A model generated the notes under the pieces. The model ran no database searches and was not told the DNA's origin. It was given only the letters and a program-made list of their open reading frames with translations. Source: Pseudomonadota bacterium (GTDB lineage Bacteria > Desulfobacterota > Desulfarculia > Adiutricales > JAGVGV01). From it: 55,015 nt of DNA. Positions 17,599 through 27,424 of this stretch are shown here, piece after piece. Made by a program: the position numbers and the translations under genes. Within the stretch, counting starts at the first letter, position 1. Each line of letters starts with the position of its first letter. The stretch lies in the NCBI GenBank assembly GCA_018830135.1, contig JAHJTB010000162.1, positions 1 to 55,015 of the forward strand, read 5' to 3'.

Positions 17599-18288
17599 AT
17601 GACGAATACTCCCCGGTTTTGCCGACAGTGCGGCGGCGGCCTGAGTCCGGGCCAGCGTTTCTGCAAATCATGCGGCCAGCCCGTGGAGGCCAAGGCCGCA
17701 GCGCCGGAGGCCTGCCCGGGATGCGGGTCGCCCTTGCGTCAGGGCGTGGCCTTCTGCACGGTCTGCGGTCAGGCGGCCACCGGCCAGGCGCCTCCCGCCG
17801 CCAAGCCGCAAGCTGTGAAGGTCCAGACGGCCGAACAACCCGCACGTCCGGCAACGCCGCCGCCACCGCCAAAGCCCCAGGCCCGGCCTGCCGCCGGCCA
17901 ACCGGGCCGCTCCAAGGCGTTGGTGCTCGGCGTGGCCGCCGGGGCCGTGGTCCTGATCGTCATCGGCGCGGCTGCCGTCTATATGCTTACCCGGACTGAC
18001 AAGCCCGAAGCCCCGTCAATTGCCAAGGCGGTTCAGGAGGCCGTGTCCCGACCTGAAGTTTCGCCCGCCAAGGAGTCGGCCAGGCCGGACAACTCGGCCC
18101 CGAGCCGGCCGGCCGCCGTCGATCCGGCCCAGGCGTCCCGGGCTAAGGCGGAACTTGAGCAGACCCAACAGAGCTACCTGGCGCTCCGGCGGCAAGGCGT
18201 CGAGGGGGTCCAGGTCGAGCGTTCACTGACCACCTACCGACAGGCCTACAATCGATATTTCGACCTGAGAAAACAGGCCGCCCGATAA
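17599..18288 (+). CDS. Zinc-ribbon protein with single membrane helix and extracytoplasmic tail
   Basis: 229 residues: two N-terminal zinc ribbons (CRQCGGGLSPGQRFCKSCG and CPGCGSPLRQGVAFCTVCG), a Pro/Ala-rich linker (about 62-110), one membrane helix (about 112-134, LVLGVAAGAVVLIVIGAAAVYML) and an outside tail ending in a short helical part (AKAELEQTQQSYLALRRQG). AAGGAGG precedes the ATG by 9 bases. It probably shares an operon with the preceding zinc-ribbon gene, from which it differs in topology. No enzyme signature; function unknown. Confidence 0.8.
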   Translation: MTNTPRFCRQCGGGLSPGQRFCKSCGQPVEAKAAAPEACPGCGSPLRQGVAFCTVCGQAATGQAPPAAKPQAVKVQTAEQPARPATPPPPPKPQARPAAGQPGRSKALVLGVAAGAVVLIVIGAAAVYMLTRTDKPEAPSIAKAVQEAVSRPEVSPAKESARPDNSAPSRPAAVDPAQASRAKAELEQTQQSYLALRRQGVEGVQVERSLTTYRQAYNRYFDLRKQAAR

Positions 18289-18331
18289 CCGTGCTTCTTC
18301 GACAGGTACGGGAGAGCCAAATGTTTGGTTC

Positions 18332-18365
18332 GCGGGCTCCTCGCTGCAGACCGCGAGGAACCCGC
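18332..18365. terminator. Hairpin between convergent genes
   Basis: GCGGGCTCCTCGC (18332-18344) and GCGAGGAACCCGC (18353-18365) pair over 13 positions with one mismatch and an 8-base loop, exactly between the converging zinc-ribbon and RHS genes. There is no U-tract, so it is a structural barrier rather than a textbook intrinsic terminator. A similar sequence (CCGCGGGCTCCTGCT) occurs near 27637. Confidence 0.55.
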
Positions 18366-18398
18366 CCGCCCTGCATGTTCAGTACCGTAAAATCCGGG

Positions 18399-21300
18399 TC
18401 AAGGCGACGGAGCCAGCTTGCCCCCGCTGACGGACCACTTGCCGTAATCGCTTTCACCGCCGCCGTTCACCGTGCCCGTGCCGGCAAAGCCGGCGCCGTT
18501 CTGGGCGCCCGTGATCGAGCCGCTCAGAGGCCCGTTGCAGGTCATGCCCTTCTCACATTTGCCCATATACTTCCACTGTCCGCTGACCGTGGCCCGGACT
18601 GTCCCGGTTTTCACGTCGTAAGAACCGCTCAGGCTGCCTTGTAACTTGACCTGTTCCTTCTGGCCGCCGAAACTGCCCGAGACGCTGGTCCCGTTTACTT
18701 TGAGGGTCATATGGCCGCTGTAGCTGCTTCCGTTATACCGGCCTTCCATGGAGCCCTGGACGACCATGCGGCCCACTTCGATGGCCTGCTGATTCCGGGC
18801 GGACAGATTTTTCGCGTCAACGGCCTGAACCTCCAGGGCGTACTGCCCCGAATCCTTGGGCGCTTGCAGTGAAACCGAAGCCTCCCGGTTCCGGATGCTG
18901 CCCGAATACACGCCGCTCAAACGGAAGGGCGGCTCCCCCCCCTCGATCCGGATATTGACCGTAAACTTCTCGCCCGGGTTGAGCATCGGCTTGGACGTCT
19001 CCAGTCGGACGGTGAATTCGGTGAGCATGACCTGGGTCTTGGCGCTTGCGGAAAGCGGAGACCCGCTGCTGCTGTCCCGAACGGACACGCCGACCCATTG
19101 CGGCCCCGGCTTGGCAAACCGGGTCTTGAAGACGACCTGACGATCCCGGCTCTGCTTCGAGGCGGAACCACCGGTGGAAGTGGTCCAACTCAAGGTGAAG
19201 GGCGGCTGCCCCCCGGAAATGACGGCTCGAAAGTCCACGTCGTCGTTCGGGCGGGCCTGAAGAGTCGAAGCGGCCAGAGAAACGCCGAACTGCTTTTTCC
19301 CGGCTTCGGCTTTTTCCGCCAAACGCTTCTCCCGTTCCGCTTCCTCCGTTTTCTGTTCCCGCTCGGCCGTCTTGACGTCCTTGTCCAGTTCCCTGAGTTT
19401 CTGTTCCTGCTCCTGGCGCTCCCTCTTCAGCTCCTCCAGACGCTTCTTGGCTTCAGCCCGCTGGCCATCGCTCAGGTCCTTGTTCCGCGCGTCCTTGGCC
19501 GCTTCCTGTTCCCGCTCGGCCAGGGACTCGGCCCGTGAAGTCTGCCATGACTTTTCGTCCCGGCCGGTTTCGGCGATCTCCGCCTTAAGCTGTTCGGCCA
19601 TCTGATACATGGGAGTATCCTTTACATTACCCCCCATCTGGGATTCGGCGAATTTGAACAACCGGGCGTTCAGCCGCTGGGCCTCCTTGACGTCCCCGTT
19701 GTCCATGGCCGCCTTGATCTTGAGGATCATTTTCTGGGAGACGTCCGTATCGCTGCGATTTGCGGCGGCTACATTCTTTTGAGCCTCGTTGATGGCGTCA
19801 TTCGCGCTCAGTCCCAACTGGACGGCCTCGGAGACGCGGCTGCCGGTCCAGGTCGTCGCCGCGACCAGGGCGATTCCGACCGGGCCGGTGGTGGCCTCGA
19901 CGGCCACGGCCCCGGCCGACAAGGCGGTGCCGACGATGGTCCCGGTCGTGTTGGCGATGATTTCCTGCTTGCCTTCCCGGACCGTTATTTCCCCCCGGGC
20001 CACCTTGGCCTTGGTCTCCGTGGTCTGGTACATGAAGTTTACGGCGGTGAAAGCATGGCCCACGGCCCGGCCGACATATCCTGCGGTATCCTTGACCGCC
20101 TGGACCGAGGCGGCCTTGCGCACCGTGTTGGCCATGGTCACCAGGTGGTCTCCAAGCTTGACCTTGACGACGGTCTCGACCGTGTTGCCTACGCCGTTGA
20201 CGATGTTGTTGGTGACGTACGTCCCTACCTCGCCCAGGCTGGGCAGCATGTCATTCACGCTGGGCAGGCACCACATGCCCAGAGGGTCGGACATGTCCAG
20301 GGGCCTGTTCCTGGCGTAGAGGTAGGGATTGAGGGACAGCCCCTCATGCAGGTATCCGGCCACGGGGTCCCGGGAGATGAACCGGCCGGCTTCGGGGTCG
20401 TAGAATCTGGCCCGCATGTAATACAGGTTGAACAGCGGTTCGTACCGCTGCCCTGAAAAACGGAACGGCGCCTCGACTTCACCGGTCTTCGCAATCAAAT
20501 TCCCAAACGGATCGTACCGATAGGAAGCCGCTTCCTGCCCCTTGGCGTCCGTGACCAGGACCACGTTGCCCTGGTGGTCGCGATGGAAGAACCAGACGGA
20601 TTCCGCCCCGCCATCGGGCGGGAGCGGTATCTCAATCATGCCCAGAATCACGTTCACGGCCGGAGCGTATAAATACAGGCGGGACCAGTGCAGTTCGGGG
20701 TCTTGCGGGGTCAGGCGGACCAGCTCGGCCAGGGGATTCTGGCCGTCGTACAGGATATACGTCGTCCGCTGTCCGACCGTTCGGGAGACCATCAATCCCT
20801 GCTCGTCATATTGGTAGGCCGCCTGCTTGCCGTTTGGACCGGTGATCCGGGTCAAACGGTTTTCGAAATCAAACGCAAGGGCGAGTTCCCCTTGAGGTCC
20901 TTTGCGGCCGGTCAGGCTGCCCTGCCCGTCCCATGTGTATTCAGCCTGCCCGCGTTTGGAGAGTCGCCCCCCGGGCTCGTATTGGGAGGCCAGGGCCTGA
21001 CCGTTCACCTGCTCCTCGACCCGGTTGCCCCAGCCATCGTACCGGTACTCGTATCGGCCCGTTCCGCCTTCCGCCCGGACAAGCTGCCCGCGGTCGTCGT
21101 AGGCAAAGGCCCAGGTTTCTTGGCCGTCCTTTCGGGAGATGGTACGTTCTTCCGCATCGCGAGTGGTCTGGACGGCGATCAGGGTGTTCTGGCCGGCTTT
21201 GACCTCCAGTTCCAGATTCCGATCGTCCCGGTTCTGAAAGGCCTGCTGAACGCCGTTGGGATACCGGATCGACTTGAGCTGGTCCTGGGCGTCGTATTCA

Positions 21301-23849
21301 TAGACCAGCTTTCCAAAGTCCTTGGACTCGATCCGATCCAGCCGCCCTCTGGGCCCGTAGCAGTAGTGCAGTTCCCGGCCGGCGACCCGGACCGTCCTTG
21401 AACCGGCCCCTGACTTGCCATCCTGGTACGTGTATTCGACATAGGTCTGTTTCGGGGCGGCCTCCTCGCCGGGAAGCAACTGGCTCGAAATCAGCCGGCC
21501 CCGGCGGTCGTACTCGTAGCGTTTGCCGACGCCGTAATATCTGGCCTCGATCATATTCCCGGACGGGTCGTATTGGAAATCGGCCCGGCCGCCGCCTGGA
21601 TAGGACGCCGAAACCATCCGGTCGTAATCGTCGTATTGGTAGGCGACATTCCTGTCCGCGGCCTGGGTCCTGGCTGCCAGGTTCCCCACCGCGTCGTATT
21701 CCAGATTGAGATAGGGTTTTCCGTTCAGGGACTTTTCCACCGGGCGCCCGGCCAGGTCGTACCGGAAGCCCTGACGGCTGCCGTCGGGATAGGTCAGGTC
21801 CGTCACCTGTCCCATGTTATCGACTGAATACCGGCACATACCGTCCCGGGTTTCGATGGGCCGGCCGGCCTGGGACAGGTTGTAGTCGGGCAGGTCCTCG
21901 GCCACACCACGGCGAAGGGAGGATTGGAACTCGGCAACGGGCCGGTCCTGACCGTCCTCGGTCCGGTAGCCGATCAGGTTGCCGGCGTCATCGTATTTAA
22001 AATCCAGAGACAGCCCCGCACCATCCGACAATTTGACCGGCTGCCAGTTGTTTTCATATTTCAGGTTGAACGTGTTCCCGTCGAAATCCGTCATCCGGGT
22101 CACGCGCCCCCGGCCGTCGTACTGGAAGGACCGGTTTCCGCGGGCCTTGTCGCTGTACCGGGTCACGTTGAAAGATCGGTCGTATTCAAAGGACAGCACG
22201 TTGCCGTCCGGAGTCCTGACCTGTTTCGGGTAGGGTCCCGAGGGATAGTATTCGGTCTCGAGACGACGGTCACCGGGCATGATCACGGCCGTCTGCCGCT
22301 TGTCCAGGTCCCATTCGTAGGCCGTGGCCCGGCCTTTGGGGTCGATCCGGGCGATAACCAGCCCGGTAACCGGGTCGATCCGGTATTCCGTCTTATCACC
22401 CGTGGGTCCGATAACGGACTCCCCGCTGCCGTCTTTTCGGTAAGTGCGGGTGGTCCTGGCCCCGTTGGGCTGGATTTCCGCAAAGATCAGGTCCCTGCCG
22501 TCGTCCTTGTATTCGTACCGGGTTCGATACCCGAATGGCGTCGTGGCGGACAGGACCCGGCCATTGCGGTCGTATTCGTACCGCCAGGACAGGTCCCCGG
22601 CCAGGACGACTTCGGAGATGCAGTCCCTGTTATCATAGCGGTAGGTTTCGTTCAACCGGCCGTTGGCAAAGACCCGAACCAGGCGGCCCTCGTTGTCGTA
22701 TTCGTATCGGAGCCGATCCCCCAGAGAAGCGGCGGCCTCGACCAATCGGCCCTCGGCGCCGTATGACAGTTCGACCCACTGCCCCAGGGGGCCCGTCACC
22801 TTATGCAACCGGCCGTCCCGATAGGCTAGGGTCACGGCCTGGCCGCCGGCGTTGTCGATCCGGACCAGACGGCCGGTCACGTCGAAATGGTATTTTTCGT
22901 CATCGGTCACGACCATGATCGACCGGCCTCCGTCCCGGACCAGGTAAGGGTAGGGCGCGTCCGGAGCCAGGTCGTAGCGGTTCGGATGGTCCGGGCGACC
23001 GGCCTGTTTGAAGACCCGCACCTGGCTGTCCGGGCCGGCCACCGTGACGGTCTTTCTGGCCTCGTCCGCGTACGCGGCGTATTCATAGTTGTGCGACCAG
23101 CCCCGGCCTAGATCGCCAGGGAGGGTTTCCCGGCTTCGGAACGTACGGGTCAGTCCGAGGCGGCAGGGGTTTTGTGGAAAGGCCAGGTCGTGCTGCACGG
23201 CCTTCAAGGCACCGCTGTACGGCTCGACGGCCAGGTCAAAGGCGTGGACCGGCAGGGGACGGCCCTTTTCCGGGGCCTTGGCCGGCCGCCAGGCCGCTGC
23301 CAGTTTGTCGGCACGGGCCTTCTGGTCGGCCGTCAGCTCCCGGCCCAAGACGGTTTTGTTCTTGCCGGCGGGTTCGTGGCCGGCCGCCGTCGCCAGGCTG
23401 AACCACATGTAGGCCCGGATCGGGTCCTTGTCGACCGCTTCTCCCTGGGCGTAGGCCAGCCCGAGCTTGAACTGAGCCCGGGGCTCCCCCCGGTCAGCCG
23501 CCCGTCGGTACCAGGCCAGTGCCCGGGCCGGGTCCTTTTCCACGCCGCGTCCCTTTTCGTACATGCTTCCGAGGAAAATCTGGGCCTCGGCCAGTCCCTG
23601 TTCGGCGGCCTGGGCCAGCCAGGAGGCGGCCTGGGCCGGGTCGGCAGGGGCGCCTTTGCCGGAGTCGTACATCAAGGCCAGGGTGTACTGGGCGATGGGG
23701 TCCTTTTTTTCGGCCATGGGGCGGAGCAGCTTGATGGCGGTTTTGTAGTCCCCCTGGCGGTAGGCTTGTTTGACCTGGTCCATATCGGCGTAAACCGCTG
23801 AAACGACCGCCAGGCAGCCGATCAGTAAAAAAGCCATGATTTTTTTCAT
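18399..23849 (-). CDS. Giant secreted SEL1-RHS/YD-repeat protein with coiled-coil, Ig-like and beta-rich tail
   Basis: 1,816 residues from ATG 23849 (GGAG about 9 bases upstream); the frame continues to 24023 but that part has no site. Order of parts: signal peptide 1-21 (MKKIMAFLLIGCLAVVSAVYA); SEL1-type helical repeats about 22-180 (AQYTLALMYDSGKGAPADPA and similar); RHS start about 205; many YD repeats (YDxxGRL type) about 230-1100; RHS core about 1100-1190 (FHRDHQGNVVLVTDAKG, YYMRARFYDPEAGRFISRDP, ending DPLGMW). After the core, where polymorphic toxins usually sit, come about 620 residues: a helical part with a hydrophobic stretch (about 1290-1330), a charged coiled coil (about 1435-1515), two Ig/PKD-like domains (about 1526-1695) and a Gly/Ser-rich beta domain (about 1695-1816). 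No toxin motif or immunity gene was recognised. Confidence 0.88.
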   Translation of the reverse strand: MKKIMAFLLIGCLAVVSAVYADMDQVKQAYRQGDYKTAIKLLRPMAEKKDPIAQYTLALMYDSGKGAPADPAQAASWLAQAAEQGLAEAQIFLGSMYEKGRGVEKDPARALAWYRRAADRGEPRAQFKLGLAYAQGEAVDKDPIRAYMWFSLATAAGHEPAGKNKTVLGRELTADQKARADKLAAAWRPAKAPEKGRPLPVHAFDLAVEPYSGALKAVQHDLAFPQNPCRLGLTRTFRSRETLPGDLGRGWSHNYEYAAYADEARKTVTVAGPDSQVRVFKQAGRPDHPNRYDLAPDAPYPYLVRDGGRSIMVVTDDEKYHFDVTGRLVRIDNAGGQAVTLAYRDGRLHKVTGPLGQWVELSYGAEGRLVEAAASLGDRLRYEYDNEGRLVRVFANGRLNETYRYDNRDCISEVVLAGDLSWRYEYDRNGRVLSATTPFGYRTRYEYKDDGRDLIFAEIQPNGARTTRTYRKDGSGESVIGPTGDKTEYRIDPVTGLVIARIDPKGRATAYEWDLDKRQTAVIMPGDRRLETEYYPSGPYPKQVRTPDGNVLSFEYDRSFNVTRYSDKARGNRSFQYDGRGRVTRMTDFDGNTFNLKYENNWQPVKLSDGAGLSLDFKYDDAGNLIGYRTEDGQDRPVAEFQSSLRRGVAEDLPDYNLSQAGRPIETRDGMCRYSVDNMGQVTDLTYPDGSRQGFRYDLAGRPVEKSLNGKPYLNLEYDAVGNLAARTQAADRNVAYQYDDYDRMVSASYPGGGRADFQYDPSGNMIEARYYGVGKRYEYDRRGRLISSQLLPGEEAAPKQTYVEYTYQDGKSGAGSRTVRVAGRELHYCYGPRGRLDRIESKDFGKLVYEYDAQDQLKSIRYPNGVQQAFQNRDDRNLELEVKAGQNTLIAVQTTRDAEERTISRKDGQETWAFAYDDRGQLVRAEGGTGRYEYRYDGWGNRVEEQVNGQALASQYEPGGRLSKRGQAEYTWDGQGSLTGRKGPQGELALAFDFENRLTRITGPNGKQAAYQYDEQGLMVSRTVGQRTTYILYDGQNPLAELVRLTPQDPELHWSRLYLYAPAVNVILGMIEIPLPPDGGAESVWFFHRDHQGNVVLVTDAKGQEAASYRYDPFGNLIAKTGEVEAPFRFSGQRYEPLFNLYYMRARFYDPEAGRFISRDPVAGYLHEGLSLNPYLYARNRPLDMSDPLGMWCLPSVNDMLPSLGEVGTYVTNNIVNGVGNTVETVVKVKLGDHLVTMANTVRKAASVQAVKDTAGYVGRAVGHAFTAVNFMYQTTETKAKVARGEITVREGKQEIIANTTGTIVGTALSAGAVAVEATTGPVGIALVAATTWTGSRVSEAVQLGLSANDAINEAQKNVAAANRSDTDVSQKMILKIKAAMDNGDVKEAQRLNARLFKFAESQMGGNVKDTPMYQMAEQLKAEIAETGRDEKSWQTSRAESLAEREQEAAKDARNKDLSDGQRAEAKKRLEELKRERQEQEQKLRELDKDVKTAEREQKTEEAEREKRLAEKAEAGKKQFGVSLAASTLQARPNDDVDFRAVISGGQPPFTLSWTTSTGGSASKQSRDRQVVFKTRFAKPGPQWVGVSVRDSSSGSPLSASAKTQVMLTEFTVRLETSKPMLNPGEKFTVNIRIEGGEPPFRLSGVYSGSIRNREASVSLQAPKDSGQYALEVQAVDAKNLSARNQQAIEVGRMVVQGSMEGRYNGSSYSGHMTLKVNGTSVSGSFGGQKEQVKLQGSLSGSYDVKTGTVRATVSGQWKYMGKCEKGMTCNGPLSGSITGAQNGAGFAGTGTVNGGGESDYGKWSVSGGKLAPSP

Positions 23850-24064
23850 TTCCACTCCCACAACAACCCAAAATCGTGAACCGTCTTCCTCGCCTGTGGC
23901 GAATCTGGACGGCCGTCCGGTCAAATACACGAGCGGTAAACCCGCCCCGGGCAGGCCGGCCGAACCCAGGCCAGAGTTCACGCGCACGCGTGGCCCGGAC
24001 CCATTGCCCCCAGCCTCGGCCATTTCCTTGATCGGGCTCGTTCCGGTGGCGTAAGCGACGGCCG

Positions 24065-24562
24065 CTACTTCATGATCTTGTCCAGTTCGTTCTCGGAGCC
24101 CAAAGCCCCTTCCTCGGTTACCAGGTCCGGCTCGTTCTTGTCCGCTCCGCCTCCGCTGGCGGCTTTTTTCGTCTGACGCTCGGGCCTGGCAATAGTCCCT
24201 TCAAAACCGGTCAGATAGGCCCCGTAGACCCAACCGTCATCGACCCGCTCGGACCGGACTCGAATCCAACTGCCCTTCCGCTCCAGGACCTCGACGGTTT
24301 CGCCCTTTTTCAGAGCGTTGATCACTCCATACTTGACCGATGGCCCCATGCGCACGGCAAGTCGGTGGGCGGTCACACTAGAGCGTTGCTGTAACGCTCC
24401 AGCGCCGCCGGTGGACTGGTCTTTTCCCGGGGCCTGGCCTGAGCCGCCTTTTTTAAAAAGGCCGTCCAGGGGGGACTCCGCGCAGCCAAACAACAAGGCG
24501 ACGGCCCCGAGCACGACAATCAGTCGAAGGAACCGTGGTATCGCTTTTCCGGCCCGGCTCAT
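24065..24562 (-). CDS. SH3-domain lipoprotein
   Basis: 165 residues. An n-region and hydrophobic helix end in the lipobox LFGC, giving acylation at Cys27, followed by a short Gly/Ser-rich linker and a bacterial SH3 domain (about 61-118: SSVTAHRLAVRMGPSVKYGV..KKGETVEVLERKGSWIRVR..DGWVYGAYL) and a charged tail. SH3b domains of this kind bind cell-wall peptides or act in envelope assembly. ATG at 24562 is chosen for its strong AGGAGG site. An open frame continues upstream to 26041 but is only the shadow of polA. Confidence 0.85.
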   Translation of the reverse strand: MSRAGKAIPRFLRLIVVLGAVALLFGCAESPLDGLFKKGGSGQAPGKDQSTGGAGALQQRSSVTAHRLAVRMGPSVKYGVINALKKGETVEVLERKGSWIRVRSERVDDGWVYGAYLTGFEGTIARPERQTKKAASGGGADKNEPDLVTEEGALGSENELDKIMK

Positions 24563-24688
24563 ATCTGCCTCCTTTATCCTAATCAAATAGCCAAGTTGAT
24601 AGTAACTCATGAAATATGGGACCCGCAATCCCCTGGAAGTACCCTGACGGCCCCGGACTACGGCCCGGGCGCCCCGTCGGCCCCTGAT

Positions 24689-24717
24689 TTGACTTGTCCG
24701 GCTGACGGGGATACACT
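24689..24717 (+). promoter_or_regulatory. Promoter of polA
   Basis: TTGACT (24689-24694), a 17-base spacer, and TACACT (24712-24717), placing the transcript start about 25 bases before the polA ATG at 24749. Confidence 0.65.
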
Positions 24718-24748
24718 GATAAAAAATCAAGACCCGCCAGGACACACC

Positions 24749-27418
24749 ATGGGCCGGACTGTTTATCTCGTCGACGCCAGCACTTTCATCCACCGCGGCT
24801 ATCACGCCATTCGGGACCTTTCCACCCGGTCGGGCCTTCCGACCAATGCCGTCTACGGATTTATCGCCACCATCCATAAGCTCCTCCGGGAACGGAAACC
24901 CGAATTCATGGCCCTGGCCTTTGACGCCAAAGGCAAGAACTTCCGCCACGGGCTGTATCCCGAGTACAAGGCCAACCGGCCGCCCATGCCCGAGGACCTG
25001 GTGGTCCAGCAGGAGCCGATCCGCCGGATCATCGACGCCATGGGTCTCAGACGCCTGGAAGTCGAAGGGCTGGAAGCCGACGATCTGATCGCCTCCATGG
25101 CCGTCCGCTTCCAAGACCAGGGCCACGACGTGGTCATCGTTTCGGCCGACAAGGATTTTTTCCAGCTCCTTTCCCCCCAAGTCCGCATGTACGATCCCAA
25201 CCCCAAGCGGGAACAGTCGGTGACCGAAGAGACCCTGCGCGACAAGTTCGGTCTGACGCCCCGGGGGTTTCTGGAAGCCCAGGGCCTGATGGGCGACGCG
25301 ACCGACAACATCCCGGGCGTGCCGGGAGTCGGGGAAAAGACGGCCGCCAAGCTCATAGGCGGGTTCGGGGACCTGGAAACCCTGTACGACCGTCTGGACC
25401 AGGTCCCCCAGGCCAAGCTGCGGGACAAGCTGGCCGAGCACCGGGAGGCGGCCTTTCTCTCCCGGGACCTGGCCCGGCTCGAGACCGGGGCCTCCCTGGG
25501 CCTGAGCCTGGAAGACCTGGCCGTGACCGAACCGGACGTCGAGGCCCTGCGTCAGCTTTACCAGGAGTTGGAATTCACCCGGTTCGCCGCCGAACTGGGT
25601 CCGGCAAAGACGGTCCGGTACGATGATTATCACCTGGTCCGCACCCCGGCGGACCTCGATATCCTGGTGCAGGAACTGGCCGGGGCCGAGCGTCTGTCCG
25701 TGGACACGGAAACCACCTCGGTGGACCCCATGCGGGCCCGCCTGGTGGGCCTGTCCCTGGCCGCCAAGTCCGGCCGGGCCTTTTATCTGCCGGTGGGCCA
25801 CCAGACCCTGACCGGCGGCCAGCTCGACTGGTCGGACGCCTCCATACGGCTCGGGCCTCTGCTCGAATCGGCCGGCCCGCCGAAAGTGGGCCAGAACCTC
25901 AAATACGACTACATCGTCTTCAAGCGTCACGGCCTGGCCCTGGGGCCCATCGGCGATGACTCGATGATCGCCTCCTACCTCCTGGACCCCGGACTGGGCG
26001 GCCACAACCTGGAACGGATTTCCAAGACCTGGCTCAATCACGACCCGATCACATACCAGGAGGTCGTGGGAGACAAGAAGACCGGCTTCGATCAGATCAC
26101 GCCCGAAGCGGCCCGGGAATATGCCTGCGAAGACGCCGACCTGGCCCTGCGCCTGGCCGCCGAGATGCGGCCCGCCCTGGAAGAGGCCGGACTGCTCCGG
26201 CTTTACGAAGAGCTCGAACTGCCCCTGGTCGAGGTCCTGGCCGAAATGGAGATGAACGGCGTTCGCCTGGACGAGGTCCTGCTGGGCAAGCTGTCCGAAG
26301 AACTGGGGGATCGCCTGGCCGAGATCGAGAGCCGGGTGTATCGGCTGGCCGGCAGGGAGTTCAACATCAACTCCCCGAAGCAGCTAGGCCAGGTCCTTTT
26401 CGAGGACCTGGGCCTGTCCCCGGGAAAGAAGACGAAAAAGAAGTCCGGCTGGTCCACCGACATGGAAGTCCTGACCGAGCTGGCCCCGGTCCATGAGCTG
26501 CCGGCCGAAGTGCTCAACTACCGAACCCTGGCCAAGCTCAAATCCACGTACGTCGAGGCCCTGGTCCAACTGATCCACCCGGAAACCGGCCGGGTCCACA
26601 CCTCGTTCAACCAGACCGTGACCGCCACGGGCCGCCTGTCCAGTTCCGAACCCAATCTGCAGAACATCCCCGTGCGGACCGATGAGGGCCGCCGTATCCG
26701 CCAGGCCTTCATTCCCGACCCGGGCCGGCTCATCCTCTCGGCCGACTATTCCCAGATCGAGCTGCGCGTCCTGGCTCATTACTCGGGCGATCCCGGGCTC
26801 CAGGCCGCCTTTCGCGCCGGAGACGATGTTCACACGCGCACCGCGGCCGAGGTCCACGACATCTTTCCCGCCCTGGTCACCCCGGAAATGCGGCGCGAAG
26901 CCAAGGCGGTCAACTTCGGCATCGTTTACGGCCTCCAGGCCTTCGGCCTGGCCAAACAGCTCGGCATCGAACGCAAGGCCGCCCAGGAATACATCGACCG
27001 CTATTTCAAGCGCTATGCCGGGGTCAAGGATTTCATCGACCTGACCCTGGACCAGGCCCGTCGGGACGGCTTCGTCACCACCCTGCTGGGGCGAAGACGG
27101 CTCCTGCCCGAACTGGGCAGCAAGAACTACCAGGTCCGCTCCATGGCCGAACGCATGGCCGTCAACACGCCGATCCAGGGCTCGGCCGCCGACCTGATCA
27201 AGCTGGCCATGCTGGCCGTACACCGGACCATCCGGCGGGAAGGGCTCGATACCCGCATGCTCCTTCAGGTCCACGACGAACTGGTCTTCGAGGTCCCGCA
27301 GGACGAACTCGAAACGATCAAGGATATGGTCAAGCGGGAAATGGAAGGCGTTTACAATCTGGACGTGCCGTTGGTCGTCGACGTCAACCACGGCCCCAAC
27401 TGGGCCGAAGCGCACTAG
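24749..27418 (+). CDS. polA: DNA polymerase I
   Basis: 889 residues, full length for PolA. The 5'-3' exonuclease domain covers about 1-290 (YLVDASTFIHRGYHAI; helix-hairpin-helix GVPGVGEKTAAKLI at about 190). The 3'-5' proofreading domain keeps its acidic residues (VDTETTS at about 317, VGQNLKYD, YACEDADLAL), so proofreading should work, unlike in Taq-type enzymes. The polymerase domain has motif A DYSQIELRVLAH (about 665), motif B RREAKAVNFGIVYG (about 714) and motif C LQVHDEL (about 840). The start is MGRTVYLVDAS at 24749; the frame is open upstream to 24596 but that part is leader and promoter. Role: replication primer removal and repair synthesis. Confidence 0.97.
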   Translation: MGRTVYLVDASTFIHRGYHAIRDLSTRSGLPTNAVYGFIATIHKLLRERKPEFMALAFDAKGKNFRHGLYPEYKANRPPMPEDLVVQQEPIRRIIDAMGLRRLEVEGLEADDLIASMAVRFQDQGHDVVIVSADKDFFQLLSPQVRMYDPNPKREQSVTEETLRDKFGLTPRGFLEAQGLMGDATDNIPGVPGVGEKTAAKLIGGFGDLETLYDRLDQVPQAKLRDKLAEHREAAFLSRDLARLETGASLGLSLEDLAVTEPDVEALRQLYQELEFTRFAAELGPAKTVRYDDYHLVRTPADLDILVQELAGAERLSVDTETTSVDPMRARLVGLSLAAKSGRAFYLPVGHQTLTGGQLDWSDASIRLGPLLESAGPPKVGQNLKYDYIVFKRHGLALGPIGDDSMIASYLLDPGLGGHNLERISKTWLNHDPITYQEVVGDKKTGFDQITPEAAREYACEDADLALRLAAEMRPALEEAGLLRLYEELELPLVEVLAEMEMNGVRLDEVLLGKLSEELGDRLAEIESRVYRLAGREFNINSPKQLGQVLFEDLGLSPGKKTKKKSGWSTDMEVLTELAPVHELPAEVLNYRTLAKLKSTYVEALVQLIHPETGRVHTSFNQTVTATGRLSSSEPNLQNIPVRTDEGRRIRQAFIPDPGRLILSADYSQIELRVLAHYSGDPGLQAAFRAGDDVHTRTAAEVHDIFPALVTPEMRREAKAVNFGIVYGLQAFGLAKQLGIERKAAQEYIDRYFKRYAGVKDFIDLTLDQARRDGFVTTLLGRRRLLPELGSKNYQVRSMAERMAVNTPIQGSAADLIKLAMLAVHRTIRREGLDTRMLLQVHDELVFEVPQDELETIKDMVKREMEGVYNLDVPLVVDVNHGPNWAEAH

Positions 27419-27424
27419 CCCGTA

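Noticed and set aside
23790..23849. Lipobox (LIGC) in the signal peptide of the RHS protein
   Set aside because: The Cys lies in the middle of the hydrophobic core, which continues to an AYA-type signal peptidase I site, so ordinary secretion is more likely than lipidation.
24065..26041. A 658-residue minus-strand frame overlapping the 5' half of polA
   Set aside because: Only its last 165 codons (from 24562) have a ribosome-binding site and protein motifs; the rest is the antisense shadow of polA.
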